Source of the DNA: Sphingomonas jatrophae
Lineage (GTDB): Bacteria > Pseudomonadota > Alphaproteobacteria > Sphingomonadales > Sphingomonadaceae
Reading direction: 5' to 3'
Assembly (NCBI RefSeq): GCF_900113315.1
Contig: NZ_FOZG01000001.1
Span: forward strand, 1,674,001-1,738,000
DNA length: 64,000 bases
In this document: positions 8,037-15,830 of the stretch, piece after piece
How positions within the stretch are numbered: the first letter of the stretch is position 1
How the letters are laid out: the number at the start of each line of letters is the position of its first letter
Program-made: the position numbers and the translations under genes
The notes under the pieces: generated by a model
What the model was told of the DNA's origin: nothing
Seen by the model: the letters and a program-made list of their open reading frames with translations, nothing else
Databases searched by the model: none

Positions 8037-9626
8037 CTAATTCTTACCGATCTGTTCCCAGGTCAGGTCGAAGCGATGCAGATACTTCCTCAAGCGATCG
8101 GCATCGTTCACCGAAGTCCGCTTGGTGCGAGACGCGGCGAAGAGCGTCCGCCCCGCTTCCGACAGCGAACGGCTTCGCTGGCAGACCTGGATGACATGGG
8201 CCAGCTGCACGCTGTCGAACGGATCCAGCGCGTCCAGCTGTTCAGGCGCAAGATAACCCTCAAGACCATTTTGGCCTTCCGTCTGCCCGCCCCAGAGCTG
8301 TCTCAGCCGCGCCGTTTCGGCCCCGACGCATCCGACATCGATCCGCCCCTTGTCGCTCAGTGTCGCCATGCGGGTGATGCTGGCGGCGAGATCGCGGAAG
8401 TTACCCGACCAGCGCGCGTCCGGCGCGGTGGCGAAGGCGAGATATCGCTCGCGCGCTTCCTTGTTGAAGGTGATGCGGCTGCCCTCGCGCTCGGCGAAGC
8501 GCTCCAGCTCATAATCGAGATTGGGGGCTATGTCCTCGCGACGATCGGCGAGGCCGGGGAGCGAGAAGGTCCAGAGATTGAGGCGCGCGAACAGGTCCTC
8601 GCGGAACGTGCCCTCGGCCACGCAGCGGGCCAGATCGCGATTGGTGCCGGCGATCAGCTGGAAGTCGCTTGCCGCTTCCTTGTCGGCGCCGACCGGCAGG
8701 AAACGCTTGTCCTCGATCGCGCGCAGGATCATCGCCTGCTCGTCCACCCCAAGCTCACCGATCTCGTCGAGAAACAGCATGCCTGCATCGGCCGAGCGGA
8801 GCAGGCCGGGGCGATCGGCCGCGGCACCAGTGAAGGCGCCCTTCTTGTGTCCGAACAGCGCCGACATCGCGCCATCACCCTTCAGCGTCGCGCAATTGAC
8901 CTCGACGAAGGCGCCCTTCAGCTGATGCTTCAGGCGCTTCAGTTCGTAGATGCGCCGGGCAAGCTGGCTCTTTCCTGCACCGGTCGGCCCCATCAGCAGC
9001 ATCGGCGCACGTGAGCGCGCGGCGACGCGCTCGATCTCGTCGATCATGCGGTTGAAGGCGGGGTTGCGCGTATCGATGCCCGATTTCAGGAAGGACGTGC
9101 TCTCCGCACTGGCGATGGCGAAACGGGTCGCGATGCTGTCATAGCGGGACAGGTCCAGGTCGATCGCAGTCCATGTGCCGACGCCGTCGTTCGCCCCGCG
9201 CCGCGGCTGTGTCTGAAGCAGGCGGCCGGGCAGGTAATGCGCCTCGGTGAGCAGGAAGAGGCAGATCTGCGCGACGTGGGTGCCGGTGGTGATGTGGACG
9301 AGATAGTCCTCGGCATCCGGGTCGAAGGGGTGGCTCCGCGCAAAATCGAGCAGCTTGCCATAGACCTCCTCGAAGTCCCACGGATCCTTGAAGTCGAGCA
9401 GGTGCGGCTCGACACGCGTCTCCGGCGACACCGAGGCGATGTCCTCGGTGACGTAATCCGCAAGCCGCTTGTGTGCGGTGCCATGCAGCAGCACCAGCCG
9501 ATCGACCCTGAGATCCTCGTGCATCGTCAAGCCGACCGTCGGCCGCCACTTGTTCCAGCGGGTCGGGCCGAACTTGCTGGCGTCGAGGGTCGAGCCGAGA
9601 AAGCCAATGACGACGAGCGGTTTCAT
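8037..9626 (-). CDS. rtcR: RtcR, CARF-domain sigma-54 activator of RNA repair
   Basis: The 529-residue protein (E. coli RtcR is about 530) has an N-terminal CARF sensor domain (MKPLVVIGFLGSTLDASKFG; a tract VHITTGTHVAQICLFLLTEA near residue 115). An AAA+ domain follows with Walker A GPTGAGKS at 213-220, the sigma-54 contact motif GAFTGA at 263-268 and Walker B LFLDEIGEL. The C-terminus is helix-turn-helix-like. From published work on the family, the CARF domain senses damaged-tRNA ends and the AAA+ domain then opens sigma-54 promoters. It is divergent from rtcBA, whose promoter fits this role exactly. AGGA lies 7 bp before the start. Confidence 0.96.
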   Translation of the reverse strand: MKPLVVIGFLGSTLDASKFGPTRWNKWRPTVGLTMHEDLRVDRLVLLHGTAHKRLADYVTEDIASVSPETRVEPHLLDFKDPWDFEEVYGKLLDFARSHPFDPDAEDYLVHITTGTHVAQICLFLLTEAHYLPGRLLQTQPRRGANDGVGTWTAIDLDLSRYDSIATRFAIASAESTSFLKSGIDTRNPAFNRMIDEIERVAARSRAPMLLMGPTGAGKSQLARRIYELKRLKHQLKGAFVEVNCATLKGDGAMSALFGHKKGAFTGAAADRPGLLRSADAGMLFLDEIGELGVDEQAMILRAIEDKRFLPVGADKEAASDFQLIAGTNRDLARCVAEGTFREDLFARLNLWTFSLPGLADRREDIAPNLDYELERFAEREGSRITFNKEARERYLAFATAPDARWSGNFRDLAASITRMATLSDKGRIDVGCVGAETARLRQLWGGQTEGQNGLEGYLAPEQLDALDPFDSVQLAHVIQVCQRSRSLSEAGRTLFAASRTKRTSVNDADRLRKYLHRFDLTWEQIGKN

Positions 9627-9630
9627 CTCC

Positions 9631-9689
9631 TATCCTGTAGGATAAACCATGATCCATGTCGATCGATGAAGGTCAGGAGAGGCGACCTT
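9631..9689. promoter_or_regulatory. Two inverted repeats upstream of the rtcB promoter, candidate RtcR sites
   Basis: TATCCT-GT-AGGATA (9631-9644) overlaps the rtcR ribosome-binding region. AAGGTC-N9-GACCTT (9669-9689) lies about 100 bp upstream of the sigma-54 promoter. Enhancer sites of sigma-54 activators usually lie 80-200 bp upstream of the promoter, so either could be the RtcR activating sequence, and the first could also give autoregulation. The complementarity is seen; the binding role is inferred. Confidence 0.4.
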
Positions 9690-9766
9690 GTGGCCATCCC
9701 CGCCCATTGTCTTATCTTCAACGGGATCAGCGACTTAGCCAAAGTCGATCGCGCAGCGGAGGCTTT

Positions 9767-9782
9767 TGGCACGCCTCATGCT
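9767..9782 (+). promoter_or_regulatory. Sigma-54 (-24/-12) promoter of tRNA-like/rtcBA
   Basis: TGGCACG-CCTC-ATGCT matches the consensus TGGCACG-N4-TTGC[AT] at all but one position, with the diagnostic GG and GC doublets 12 bp apart. The predicted transcript start is near 9793. It is on the same strand as rtcB and upstream of both the hairpin and the tRNA-like gene, so both are in the mRNA leader. Control by the adjacent RtcR is expected. Confidence 0.88.
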
Positions 9783-9837
9783 GTGTTTCCGGTGTCAGGC
9801 AAGGTGAGATTTCGACCTTCCTGGCAGCGGAGCCGGC

Positions 9838-9866
9838 GGGGGCGATCGGATGGGCCGGTCGCCCCC
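9838..9866 (+). ncRNA. Stable 12-bp leader hairpin before the tRNA-like gene
   Basis: GGGGGCGATCGG (9838-9849) pairs with CCGGTCGCCCCC (9855-9866) around the loop ATGGG; 11 pairs are Watson-Crick and one is G-U. No T-run follows, so it is not an intrinsic terminator. It ends 11 nt before the tRNA-like acceptor stem, where it could guide 5' processing, protect the RNA end or act as a protein site. Role is inferred. Confidence 0.6.
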
Positions 9867-9877
9867 AAGAGGTTCGA

Positions 9878-9954
9878 CAGGGTGTAGCTCAGTTGCGCAG
9901 AGTGCCCGCCTTGGAAGCGGGAGGCCGCTGGTTCGAGTCCAGCCACCCTGACCA
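9878..9954 (+). tRNA. tRNA-Pro(UGG)-like gene in the rtcBA leader
   Basis: A full cloverleaf can be folded by hand. The acceptor stem CAGGGTG/CACCCTG has seven perfect pairs and is followed by encoded ACCA. The D stem is GCTC/GAGT with a 9-nt loop. The anticodon stem CCCGC/GCGGG closes the loop CTTGGAA (anticodon TGG, 9912-9914). The variable loop has 5 nt, and the T arm is GCTGG-TTCGAGT-CCAGC. Bases C1:G72, A73, G35 and G36, the main prolyl-tRNA synthetase identity set, are present. Odd features: position 37 is A instead of the G needed for the m1G37 modification of tRNA-Pro, and the D-loop has GC where G18G19 is almost universal. It lies between a sigma-54 promoter and rtcB, so it is probably a tRNA-like regulator, sensor or decoy rather than a housekeeping tRNA. 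Confidence 0.85.
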
Positions 9955-9974
9955 GATTGCGACGGGAAATGACG

Positions 9975-11201
9975 ATGTCGACGACGACCTATGATTACGC
10001 TCACGACAAGGGCGGCGTGCCGATCAAGATGTGGACCCGCGGCGTGCCCGTCGAGGACGAGGCGCGGGCGCAGCTCGCCAAGGCCGCACATATGCCCTTC
10101 ATCTTCCGCCACATGGCGGTGATGCCCGACGTGCATGTCGGCATCGGCGCGACTGTCGGCTCCGTGATCCCGACCAAGGGCGCGGTGATCCCCGCGGCCG
10201 TGGGGGTCGATATCGGCTGCGGCATGATGGCGGCGCGCACCTCGCTGATGGCAAGCGACCTGCCCGACACTCTCGAGGGCATCCGCTCGGCAACCGAGCA
10301 GGCGGTGCCGCATGGGCGAGAGGTCGGCCGCGGCAAGCGCGACACCGGCTCATGGGGCTCGCCCCCGGCCGAGATCGTCGAAGCCTGGGCGACGCTCGCT
10401 GCGCGCTTCCAGCGGATCACCGACAAATATCCGCGGCTGAAGAACACCAACAATCTGGTGCACCTCGGCACGCTGGGCACGGGCAACCACTTCATCGAAC
10501 TCTGTCTCGATGAGGCGCAGCGCGTGTGGATCATGCTCCACTCGGGCTCGCGCGGGGTCGGCAACGCGATCGGCAGCTTCTTCATCGAGCTGGCGAAGCA
10601 GGACATGCGCAAGTGGCACATCAACCTGCCCGATCAGGACCTCGCTTACTTCCCGGAGGGGACGGACCATTTCGACGATTATGTCGAGGCGGTCGGCTGG
10701 GCGCAGGACTTCGCAGCGCTGAACCGGCGCATGATGATGACCAACGTCATTCGTGCCCTGCGGGGGCAGATCGCCAAGCCGTTCGACGCGGAGCTGGAGG
10801 CGGTGAACTGTCACCACAACTACGTGCAGCGCGAGAACCACTTCGGTGAGAATGTGCTCGTCACCCGCAAGGGGGCGGTGCGTGCGGCGAAGGGGACGCT
10901 CGGCATCATCCCGGGATCGATGGGTGCCAAGTCGTTCATCGTCCGCGGCCTCGGCAACCCGGAGTCGTTCGACAGCTGCTCGCACGGCGCCGGCCGGGTC
11001 ATGAGCCGCACCGCGGCGAAGAAGCTGGTGACGCTGGAGGAGCATGTCGCCGACACTGCGGGCGTCGAGTGCCGCAAGGACGCGGGTGTGCTCGACGAGA
11101 CGCCCAAGGCCTATAAGCCTATCGAGGCCGTGATGGCCGCACAGGCCGATCTGGTGGAGATCGTCCACACGCTCAAGCAGGTGGTGTGCGTGAAAGGCTA
11201 G
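9975..11201 (+). CDS. rtcB: RtcB RNA ligase (3'-phosphate to 5'-OH)
   Basis: RtcB joins 2',3'-cyclic-phosphate or 3'-phosphate RNA ends to 5'-OH ends using GTP and Mn2+, repairing cleaved tRNA. With the ATG at 9975 it is 408 residues, the E. coli length. The metal cysteine falls at Cys82 (VDIGCGMM) and the guanylylated histidine at His337 (CSHGAGRVMSR), the E. coli number. Further motifs are GTGNHFIE, LHSGSRGVGN and CHHNYVQRE. GGGAAA lies 6 bp upstream of this ATG; an ATG at 9969 would leave the ribosome site too close. The start is 20 bp after the tRNA-like gene. Confidence 0.96.
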   Translation: MSTTTYDYAHDKGGVPIKMWTRGVPVEDEARAQLAKAAHMPFIFRHMAVMPDVHVGIGATVGSVIPTKGAVIPAAVGVDIGCGMMAARTSLMASDLPDTLEGIRSATEQAVPHGREVGRGKRDTGSWGSPPAEIVEAWATLAARFQRITDKYPRLKNTNNLVHLGTLGTGNHFIELCLDEAQRVWIMLHSGSRGVGNAIGSFFIELAKQDMRKWHINLPDQDLAYFPEGTDHFDDYVEAVGWAQDFAALNRRMMMTNVIRALRGQIAKPFDAELEAVNCHHNYVQRENHFGENVLVTRKGAVRAAKGTLGIIPGSMGAKSFIVRGLGNPESFDSCSHGAGRVMSRTAAKKLVTLEEHVADTAGVECRKDAGVLDETPKAYKPIEAVMAAQADLVEIVHTLKQVVCVKG

Positions 11202-11228
11202 CTTTTCACGCCACCCGAAGAGGACGTC

Positions 11229-12260
11229 ATGATCGTAATCGATGGATCCGAAGGCGAAGGGGGCGGCCAGATCGTGCGCAATGCGTGCGCGCTGTCGCTG
11301 GTGACGGGCGAGCCGTTCAGGATTGTCAACGTTCGCGCCAATCGCGCCAAGCCCGGCCTCATGCGCCAGCATGTTACGGCAATCGAGGCCGCCTGCACCA
11401 TCGGCGGCTCGGACTGCGAGGGGCTGACGGTCGGCTCGTCCGAGGTGATGTTCCGCCCGGGCACCGTCGTGCCCGGAGAGTATCGCTTTGCCGTCGGCAC
11501 CGCCGGCAGCACCGGGCTGGTCCTCCAGACCGTGCTGATGCCGCTCGTTCTCGCGAACAAGCCGTCGAGGCTGGTGCTGGAAGGCGGCACGCACAACATG
11601 CTGGCCCCGCCGTTCGACTTCATCACGAAGGCGTTTCTGCCGATCGTCAACCGCATGGGGCCGCGGGTCGAAGCTAGGCTGGTCCGCCACGGCTTCTACC
11701 CGCGGGGTGGCGGGCGCATCGAGGTGGATATTACGCCGGCACAGCTCTCCCCGCTCGACTGCACGGAGCGCGGCGCGCTGCTCGATCGCAGTGCCTGTGC
11801 GTTGTTTGCAGGGCTTCCCATCGAGATTGCCGAGCGGGAGATCGGCGTCGCGCGGGAGTCGCTCGGCTGGAGCGAGCGGGAATGCTATGTCCGCGAGCTG
11901 CCGGCCGATCAGGGACCGGGAAACCTCCTGATGCTGACGGCGGCCTTCGAGAATGTGACCGAGATCGTGAGCGGGTTCGGACAGCTCGGCGTGCCGGCAG
12001 AGCGGGTCGCGAAGACCGCAGTCGGCCGCATGCGCGGTTATCTTGGCAGCAGTGCGTTCGCCGGGCCTTACCTGGCGGATCAGCTGCTGCTGCCGTTCGC
12101 GCTTGCGGGCGGCGGCAGCTTCACGACGGTGAAGCCCAGCCAGCATTGCCTGACCGCCGCGGCGATCATCGAGCGGTTCACCGGCCGTGCGACCCGCTTC
12201 GTGCAACAGGATGGTGGATCGCACCTGGTATCGCTCGAGAAGATCAGGTTGCACGCGTAA
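11229..12260 (+). CDS. rtcA: RtcA RNA 3'-terminal phosphate cyclase
   Basis: The 343-residue enzyme converts RNA 3'-phosphates to 2',3'-cyclic phosphates via an adenylylated histidine, making ends that RtcB can use. It has the family N-terminus (IDGSEGEGGGQIVRNA), the RANRAKPGLM and YPRGGGRIEV segments, and the KPSQHCLTAAA motif, whose His306 corresponds to the AMP-accepting histidine. It starts 27 bp after rtcB with GAGGA upstream and shares its sigma-54 transcript. Confidence 0.95.
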   Translation: MIVIDGSEGEGGGQIVRNACALSLVTGEPFRIVNVRANRAKPGLMRQHVTAIEAACTIGGSDCEGLTVGSSEVMFRPGTVVPGEYRFAVGTAGSTGLVLQTVLMPLVLANKPSRLVLEGGTHNMLAPPFDFITKAFLPIVNRMGPRVEARLVRHGFYPRGGGRIEVDITPAQLSPLDCTERGALLDRSACALFAGLPIEIAEREIGVARESLGWSERECYVRELPADQGPGNLLMLTAAFENVTEIVSGFGQLGVPAERVAKTAVGRMRGYLGSSAFAGPYLADQLLLPFALAGGGSFTTVKPSQHCLTAAAIIERFTGRATRFVQQDGGSHLVSLEKIRLHA

Positions 12261-12285
12261 CTAATTCGGAGTAACGGACCCGCCT

Positions 12286-12358
12286 TCGCCGGCACCGGCG
12301 AGTCAATCGGAGACAGAAATTGCTGGACTTCACCGCATATCGCGGTGCTTGCGCCAGC
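12286..12358 (+). other. Structured spacer between rtcA and the AAA+ gene
   Basis: The 232-bp gap 12261-12492 holds two foldable elements. One is TCGCCGG-CA-CCGGCGA (12286-12301). The other is a two-tier stem, GCTGG (12322-12326) with CCAGC (12354-12358), enclosing CACCGC-ATATC-GCGGTG (12331-12347). No T-run follows, so a simple terminator is unlikely. It may be a processing site, attenuator or small RNA. No clear promoter was found for the next gene. Confidence 0.4.
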
Positions 12359-12492
12359 GGTCTTCGCCCTTTCGCCTAGGCGTCCCACGACGCTGCGGAT
12401 GGGCAAGGCTGCCGCAGCACCTCGATCGATCAGAACAGAACAATTCCGCTGGCGTGGATTGCACGCAGCGCGACGAGACTTGTGGGACAATC

Positions 12493-14451
12493 ATGGACGA
12501 ACATGGGATCGTCCGGAGCATGCTGCTCCGGATCGGGCGCGGCGTGGCCGCGTCCGCGCCGCTCGCCAAGGCGGTGCGCGCATGGCTGCAGCCACATGCG
12601 CCTTGGGTGATCGGCCGCGCCTCGACCAAATTGCGCTGGGCGGAGCTGCTCGCCGCAGTCGATGCCGCGCAGCCAGGCGCCGACCGCAGGCCGCAGGCTC
12701 TGCTGCTTGCCGACGAACTCGCGCGGCTGCTGGCGCTCGCGCCATTCGATGCCGCGCTGCTGTCGCTGATGGTGGCCAGCGATCGCTTGCCGCGCGTCGC
12801 GGCACTGACGCGTCTGGCGGTGGAGCATGGGCATGACCTGCCGATGCTGCTCGGCGAGATTGCCGGCGCCGCGCCGAACGATGCCGAGGCCGCCGTACGA
12901 CGCAGCCCCGTCCTCCGGCTTCGTCTGGTGCGCTTCGTCGCGAACCGGCAGGGCCGGATCGAGACGGAGGTCGACTGGATGCTGACGCGCCTGCTCGACC
13001 GGGCTTCCACCGATCCAGAGGATGTCCTCGACACGCTCGCCGGGTACCGGCAGCCGCCGACGCTCGGCCTCGACGACTTCGCGCACGTCGCCGACGCGGA
13101 GTTCCTCGTCCGCCTGCTGCGCGGGGCCGCCACCGAGGGCGCGGAGGGGATCAACATCCTCATTCACGGCCCGCCCGGCACCGGCAAGACCGAGCTCGCC
13201 CGCGCGCTGGCCGCCGCTACCGGCCTGGCGCTGCACGCAGTCGGCGAGGCGGACGAGGACGGCGACGAGCCCAACCGCTTCGAGCGCCTCACTGCACTCC
13301 GCGTCGCGCAGCGGCTGCTGGCGGGGCGCGGCAACGCGGCATTGCTGTTCGACGAGATGGAGGATCTGATCGGGGATGCCCGGCCCAGCGCCGGTGACTG
13401 GTTCGCGCATCGCGAGGGCAGCAAGGTCTTCGTCAATCGCCTGCTCGAGGCCAATCCGGTGCCGGTGATCTGGACCACCAACGCCATCGGCAACATCGAC
13501 AACGCCATCGTCCGGCGGATGAGCTTCGTGCTGAAGCTCGATCTGCCGTCCCGCCGCACCGGGCTGCGGATGCTGGAGCGGGTGGCGGCGGACGAGCGGG
13601 TCACGCCGGGCGCCCGCTTCGACGGGCTGCTCGATGTGGCGCCCGAGGCGGCCACGGTGCTGCGCGTCTCCGCCCGCGCGGCGCGGCTGGCGGGCGAGGC
13701 GGATGGCGGTGTGCGCTCGGCCGAGGCGCTGGTCCGCGCCTTGCGGGGGCGCGAGCTGCCGATCGGCCTGGCGGACTCGATCGATCTCGACCTGTTCGAG
13801 AGCGATGTGCCGCTTGCCCCCCTGTTCGCGCGGATGGCGGCGCTGGACGAACCGGACTTCACGCTGCTCCTCACCGGTCCGCCGGGCACGGGCAAGACGG
13901 CGGCGGCGCACCATCTCGCCCGCGCGCTCGATCGCCCGCTGCTCATCAAGCGTGCGTCGGATCTCCTGTCCAAGTGGGTCGGTGAGACGGAAGCGCAGAT
14001 CGCCGGGGCTTTCGCCGAAGCGCGCCAGCAGGGCAGCGTCCTGTTGTTCGACGAAGCGGATTCGCTGCTCTTCGATCGCACGACCGCCCGCGCCAGCTGG
14101 GAGGTCGGCCAAGTGAACGAGATGCTCACCTGGCTCGATCGCCACCCGCTGCCGGTGATCGCCGCCACCAATCATCCGGGCTCGCTCGATCCGGCGACAC
14201 TGCGGCGCTTCGTGTTCAAGCTGCGCCTGCGGCCGCTCGGCCGTGCAGCGGCGGCGCGTGCCTTCGAGCGGTTCTTCGCGGTGGGCGCGCCAGCCAGCCT
14301 TGGTGACCTGCGAAATCTCACGCCCGGCGATTTCGCGGTCGTCTCGCGCCAGCTCCGCTACGCGCCGGTGAGCGACGCCGAGGAGCTGGTCGAGCGGCTG
14401 GCGCTGGAGGCCGCGGCCAAGCCGGAGACGGGGGTGCCGATCGGCTTTTGA
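12493..14451 (+). CDS. Tandem-AAA+ ATPase downstream of rtcBA
   Basis: The 652-residue protein has a helical N-terminal region (about 1-195) and two AAA+ modules. Module 1 has Walker A GPPGTGKTE at about 226-234 and Walker B LLFDEMEDL near 285. Module 2 has Walker A GPPGTGKTA at 462-470 and Walker B LLFDEADSL near 518, with a sensor-1 asparagine in VIAATNHPGSLD. The layout resembles Cdc48-like remodelling ATPases, but I do not recognise a named family. It follows rtcA in the same direction, so a part in RNA repair or in clearing stalled complexes is plausible but unproven. I chose the ATG at 12493, preceded by GGGACA. Its last 94 bp overlap the convergent radical SAM gene. Confidence 0.85.
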   Translation: MDEHGIVRSMLLRIGRGVAASAPLAKAVRAWLQPHAPWVIGRASTKLRWAELLAAVDAAQPGADRRPQALLLADELARLLALAPFDAALLSLMVASDRLPRVAALTRLAVEHGHDLPMLLGEIAGAAPNDAEAAVRRSPVLRLRLVRFVANRQGRIETEVDWMLTRLLDRASTDPEDVLDTLAGYRQPPTLGLDDFAHVADAEFLVRLLRGAATEGAEGINILIHGPPGTGKTELARALAAATGLALHAVGEADEDGDEPNRFERLTALRVAQRLLAGRGNAALLFDEMEDLIGDARPSAGDWFAHREGSKVFVNRLLEANPVPVIWTTNAIGNIDNAIVRRMSFVLKLDLPSRRTGLRMLERVAADERVTPGARFDGLLDVAPEAATVLRVSARAARLAGEADGGVRSAEALVRALRGRELPIGLADSIDLDLFESDVPLAPLFARMAALDEPDFTLLLTGPPGTGKTAAAHHLARALDRPLLIKRASDLLSKWVGETEAQIAGAFAEARQQGSVLLFDEADSLLFDRTTARASWEVGQVNEMLTWLDRHPLPVIAATNHPGSLDPATLRRFVFKLRLRPLGRAAAARAFERFFAVGAPASLGDLRNLTPGDFAVVSRQLRYAPVSDAEELVERLALEAAAKPETGVPIGF

Positions 14452-15830
14452 CCGGACGGGCCGTGCTGCCGCGTCACGCGCGACAGCACGGCCTCCAGCA
14501 TCGGCGTCATCACGCCCAGCCGGCGTGCCTTGATGACGAGATCCCACAAAGGCTCGAACTTCTTCCAGCCCGCGGCATAGAAGAAGTGCTTGGCCTGGTG
14601 TTTGGCGCTGTCATGCGACAGCGCGCCGCGGGCGATGTTGGCCCAGCCGTAAAAGTCTCGATAGGCGCGGTCATAGCCGGCCTTGAGGGTCTCCGGGCTG
14701 AGCTTCGCGGGTCGATAGACGACGTGGCGCGTGTCGTAGCGGTTCCAGTCGTGGCTGATGATCCGCGCCTGCGCGCTCATCTGCTGGTAGAGCCGCGTGC
14801 CCGGATAGGGCGTCTGGATGTGGAAGGTGGCGGTGGTGATGCCGTGGCGCACAGCCCAGTCGACGGTGCGATCGAACACGTCCTCGCCGTCATCGTCCAT
14901 GCCGAACACGAACGAGCCGTTGATCATGATGCCGAGGTCGCTCAGCCGCCGCGCGACCGCGGCATAGTCGCGCGCCAGGTTCTGCTTCTTGTTGCTGGCG
15001 GCGAGATTGGCCGGGCTGAACGTCTCGAACCCGACGAACAGGCTGCGCAGCCCCGCTTCCGCGGCGCGCTCGATCAGGTCGCCGCGCAGCACGCTGTCCA
15101 CGGTCGCCGCGCCCTGGAACAGCCGCCCCATGCCGCGCATGCCGTCGAACAGCCCCTCGGCAAAGCGCCGATCGCCAAGCAGGTGATCGTCGAGAAAGTA
15201 GAGGTGCCGGCCGGGCAGCCGCTCGATCTCCGCCAGCGCCTCGTCGACCCGTTGCGCGTAGAAGGACCGGCCGCCCGCGAAGAAGGCGTCCTTGTAGCAG
15301 AAGTCGCAATGCTGCGGGCAGCCGCGCGTCACCACGATCGAGTTCGGCACGAGGTAGCGGTTGCGCTTGATCAGGTCCCGGCGGATCGGCGGCAGGCCGT
15401 GGATCGTGCGCCCGGCGGTGGAGGTGTAACGCGGCTCGGCCCGGCCCGCGCGCAGATCGGCCAGGAATTGCGGAAAGGTCTGCTCGCCCGGGCCGATGAA
15501 GATCGTGTCGGCATGCACCGCCGCCTCGTCGGGGAGCGAGGTGACGTGCAGCCCGCCGAGCGCGACATGGCAGCCCTTCGCACGGTAATGATCCGCGAGG
15601 CGGTAAGCGCGATAAGCGTTGGTGATATAGACCTGGATGACGACGAGGTCAGGGCGGTCGTCGGTCCGCACCGTCTCGACATGGTCGTCCACCAGATCGA
15701 TGTCGTCGTCGGGCGAGAGGAAGGACGCCAGCGTCGCCAGGCCGAGCGGCGGGAACAGCGAATATTTGATCGGGCGCCAGAACGGGCTCTTCGCCTCGGT
15801 CAGCGCCGGCAGGATCATCTTGACCTTCAT
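14358..15830 (-). CDS. B12-binding radical SAM enzyme
   Basis: The 490-residue protein has an N-terminal cobalamin-binding-like domain (about 1-140: PPLGLATLASFLSPDDDIDLVDDH, then HVALGGLHVTSLPDEA) and a radical SAM domain with Cys171-x3-Cys175-x2-Cys178 (TRGCPQHCDFCYKD). The segment LYFLDDHLLGDRRFAEGL and a SAM-barrel strand VGFETFSPANL follow. Class B enzymes with this layout methylate or rearrange unreactive carbons, often in lipids. The ATG overlaps the stop of the kinase gene (ATGA). The last 30 residues, rich in Ser/Ala, are antisense to the AAA+ gene and may not be functional. It is the last gene of a five-gene operon. Substrate is unknown. Confidence 0.85.
   Translation of the reverse strand: MKVKMILPALTEAKSPFWRPIKYSLFPPLGLATLASFLSPDDDIDLVDDHVETVRTDDRPDLVVIQVYITNAYRAYRLADHYRAKGCHVALGGLHVTSLPDEAAVHADTIFIGPGEQTFPQFLADLRAGRAEPRYTSTAGRTIHGLPPIRRDLIKRNRYLVPNSIVVTRGCPQHCDFCYKDAFFAGGRSFYAQRVDEALAEIERLPGRHLYFLDDHLLGDRRFAEGLFDGMRGMGRLFQGAATVDSVLRGDLIERAAEAGLRSLFVGFETFSPANLAASNKKQNLARDYAAVARRLSDLGIMINGSFVFGMDDDGEDVFDRTVDWAVRHGITTATFHIQTPYPGTRLYQQMSAQARIISHDWNRYDTRHVVYRPAKLSPETLKAGYDRAYRDFYGWANIARGALSHDSAKHQAKHFFYAAGWKKFEPLWDLVIKARRLGVMTPMLEAVLSRVTRQHGPSGQKPIGTPVSGLAAASSASRSTSSSASLTGA

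Noticed and set aside
9838-9866. Intrinsic terminator upstream of the tRNA-like gene
   Set aside because: The hairpin is strong, but CAAGAGGTTC follows instead of a T-run, so termination is not supported.
12450-12462. A second sigma-54-like promoter (TGGCGTGGATTGC) before the AAA+ gene
   Set aside because: The GG and GC doublets are 2 bp too close for a -24/-12 promoter.
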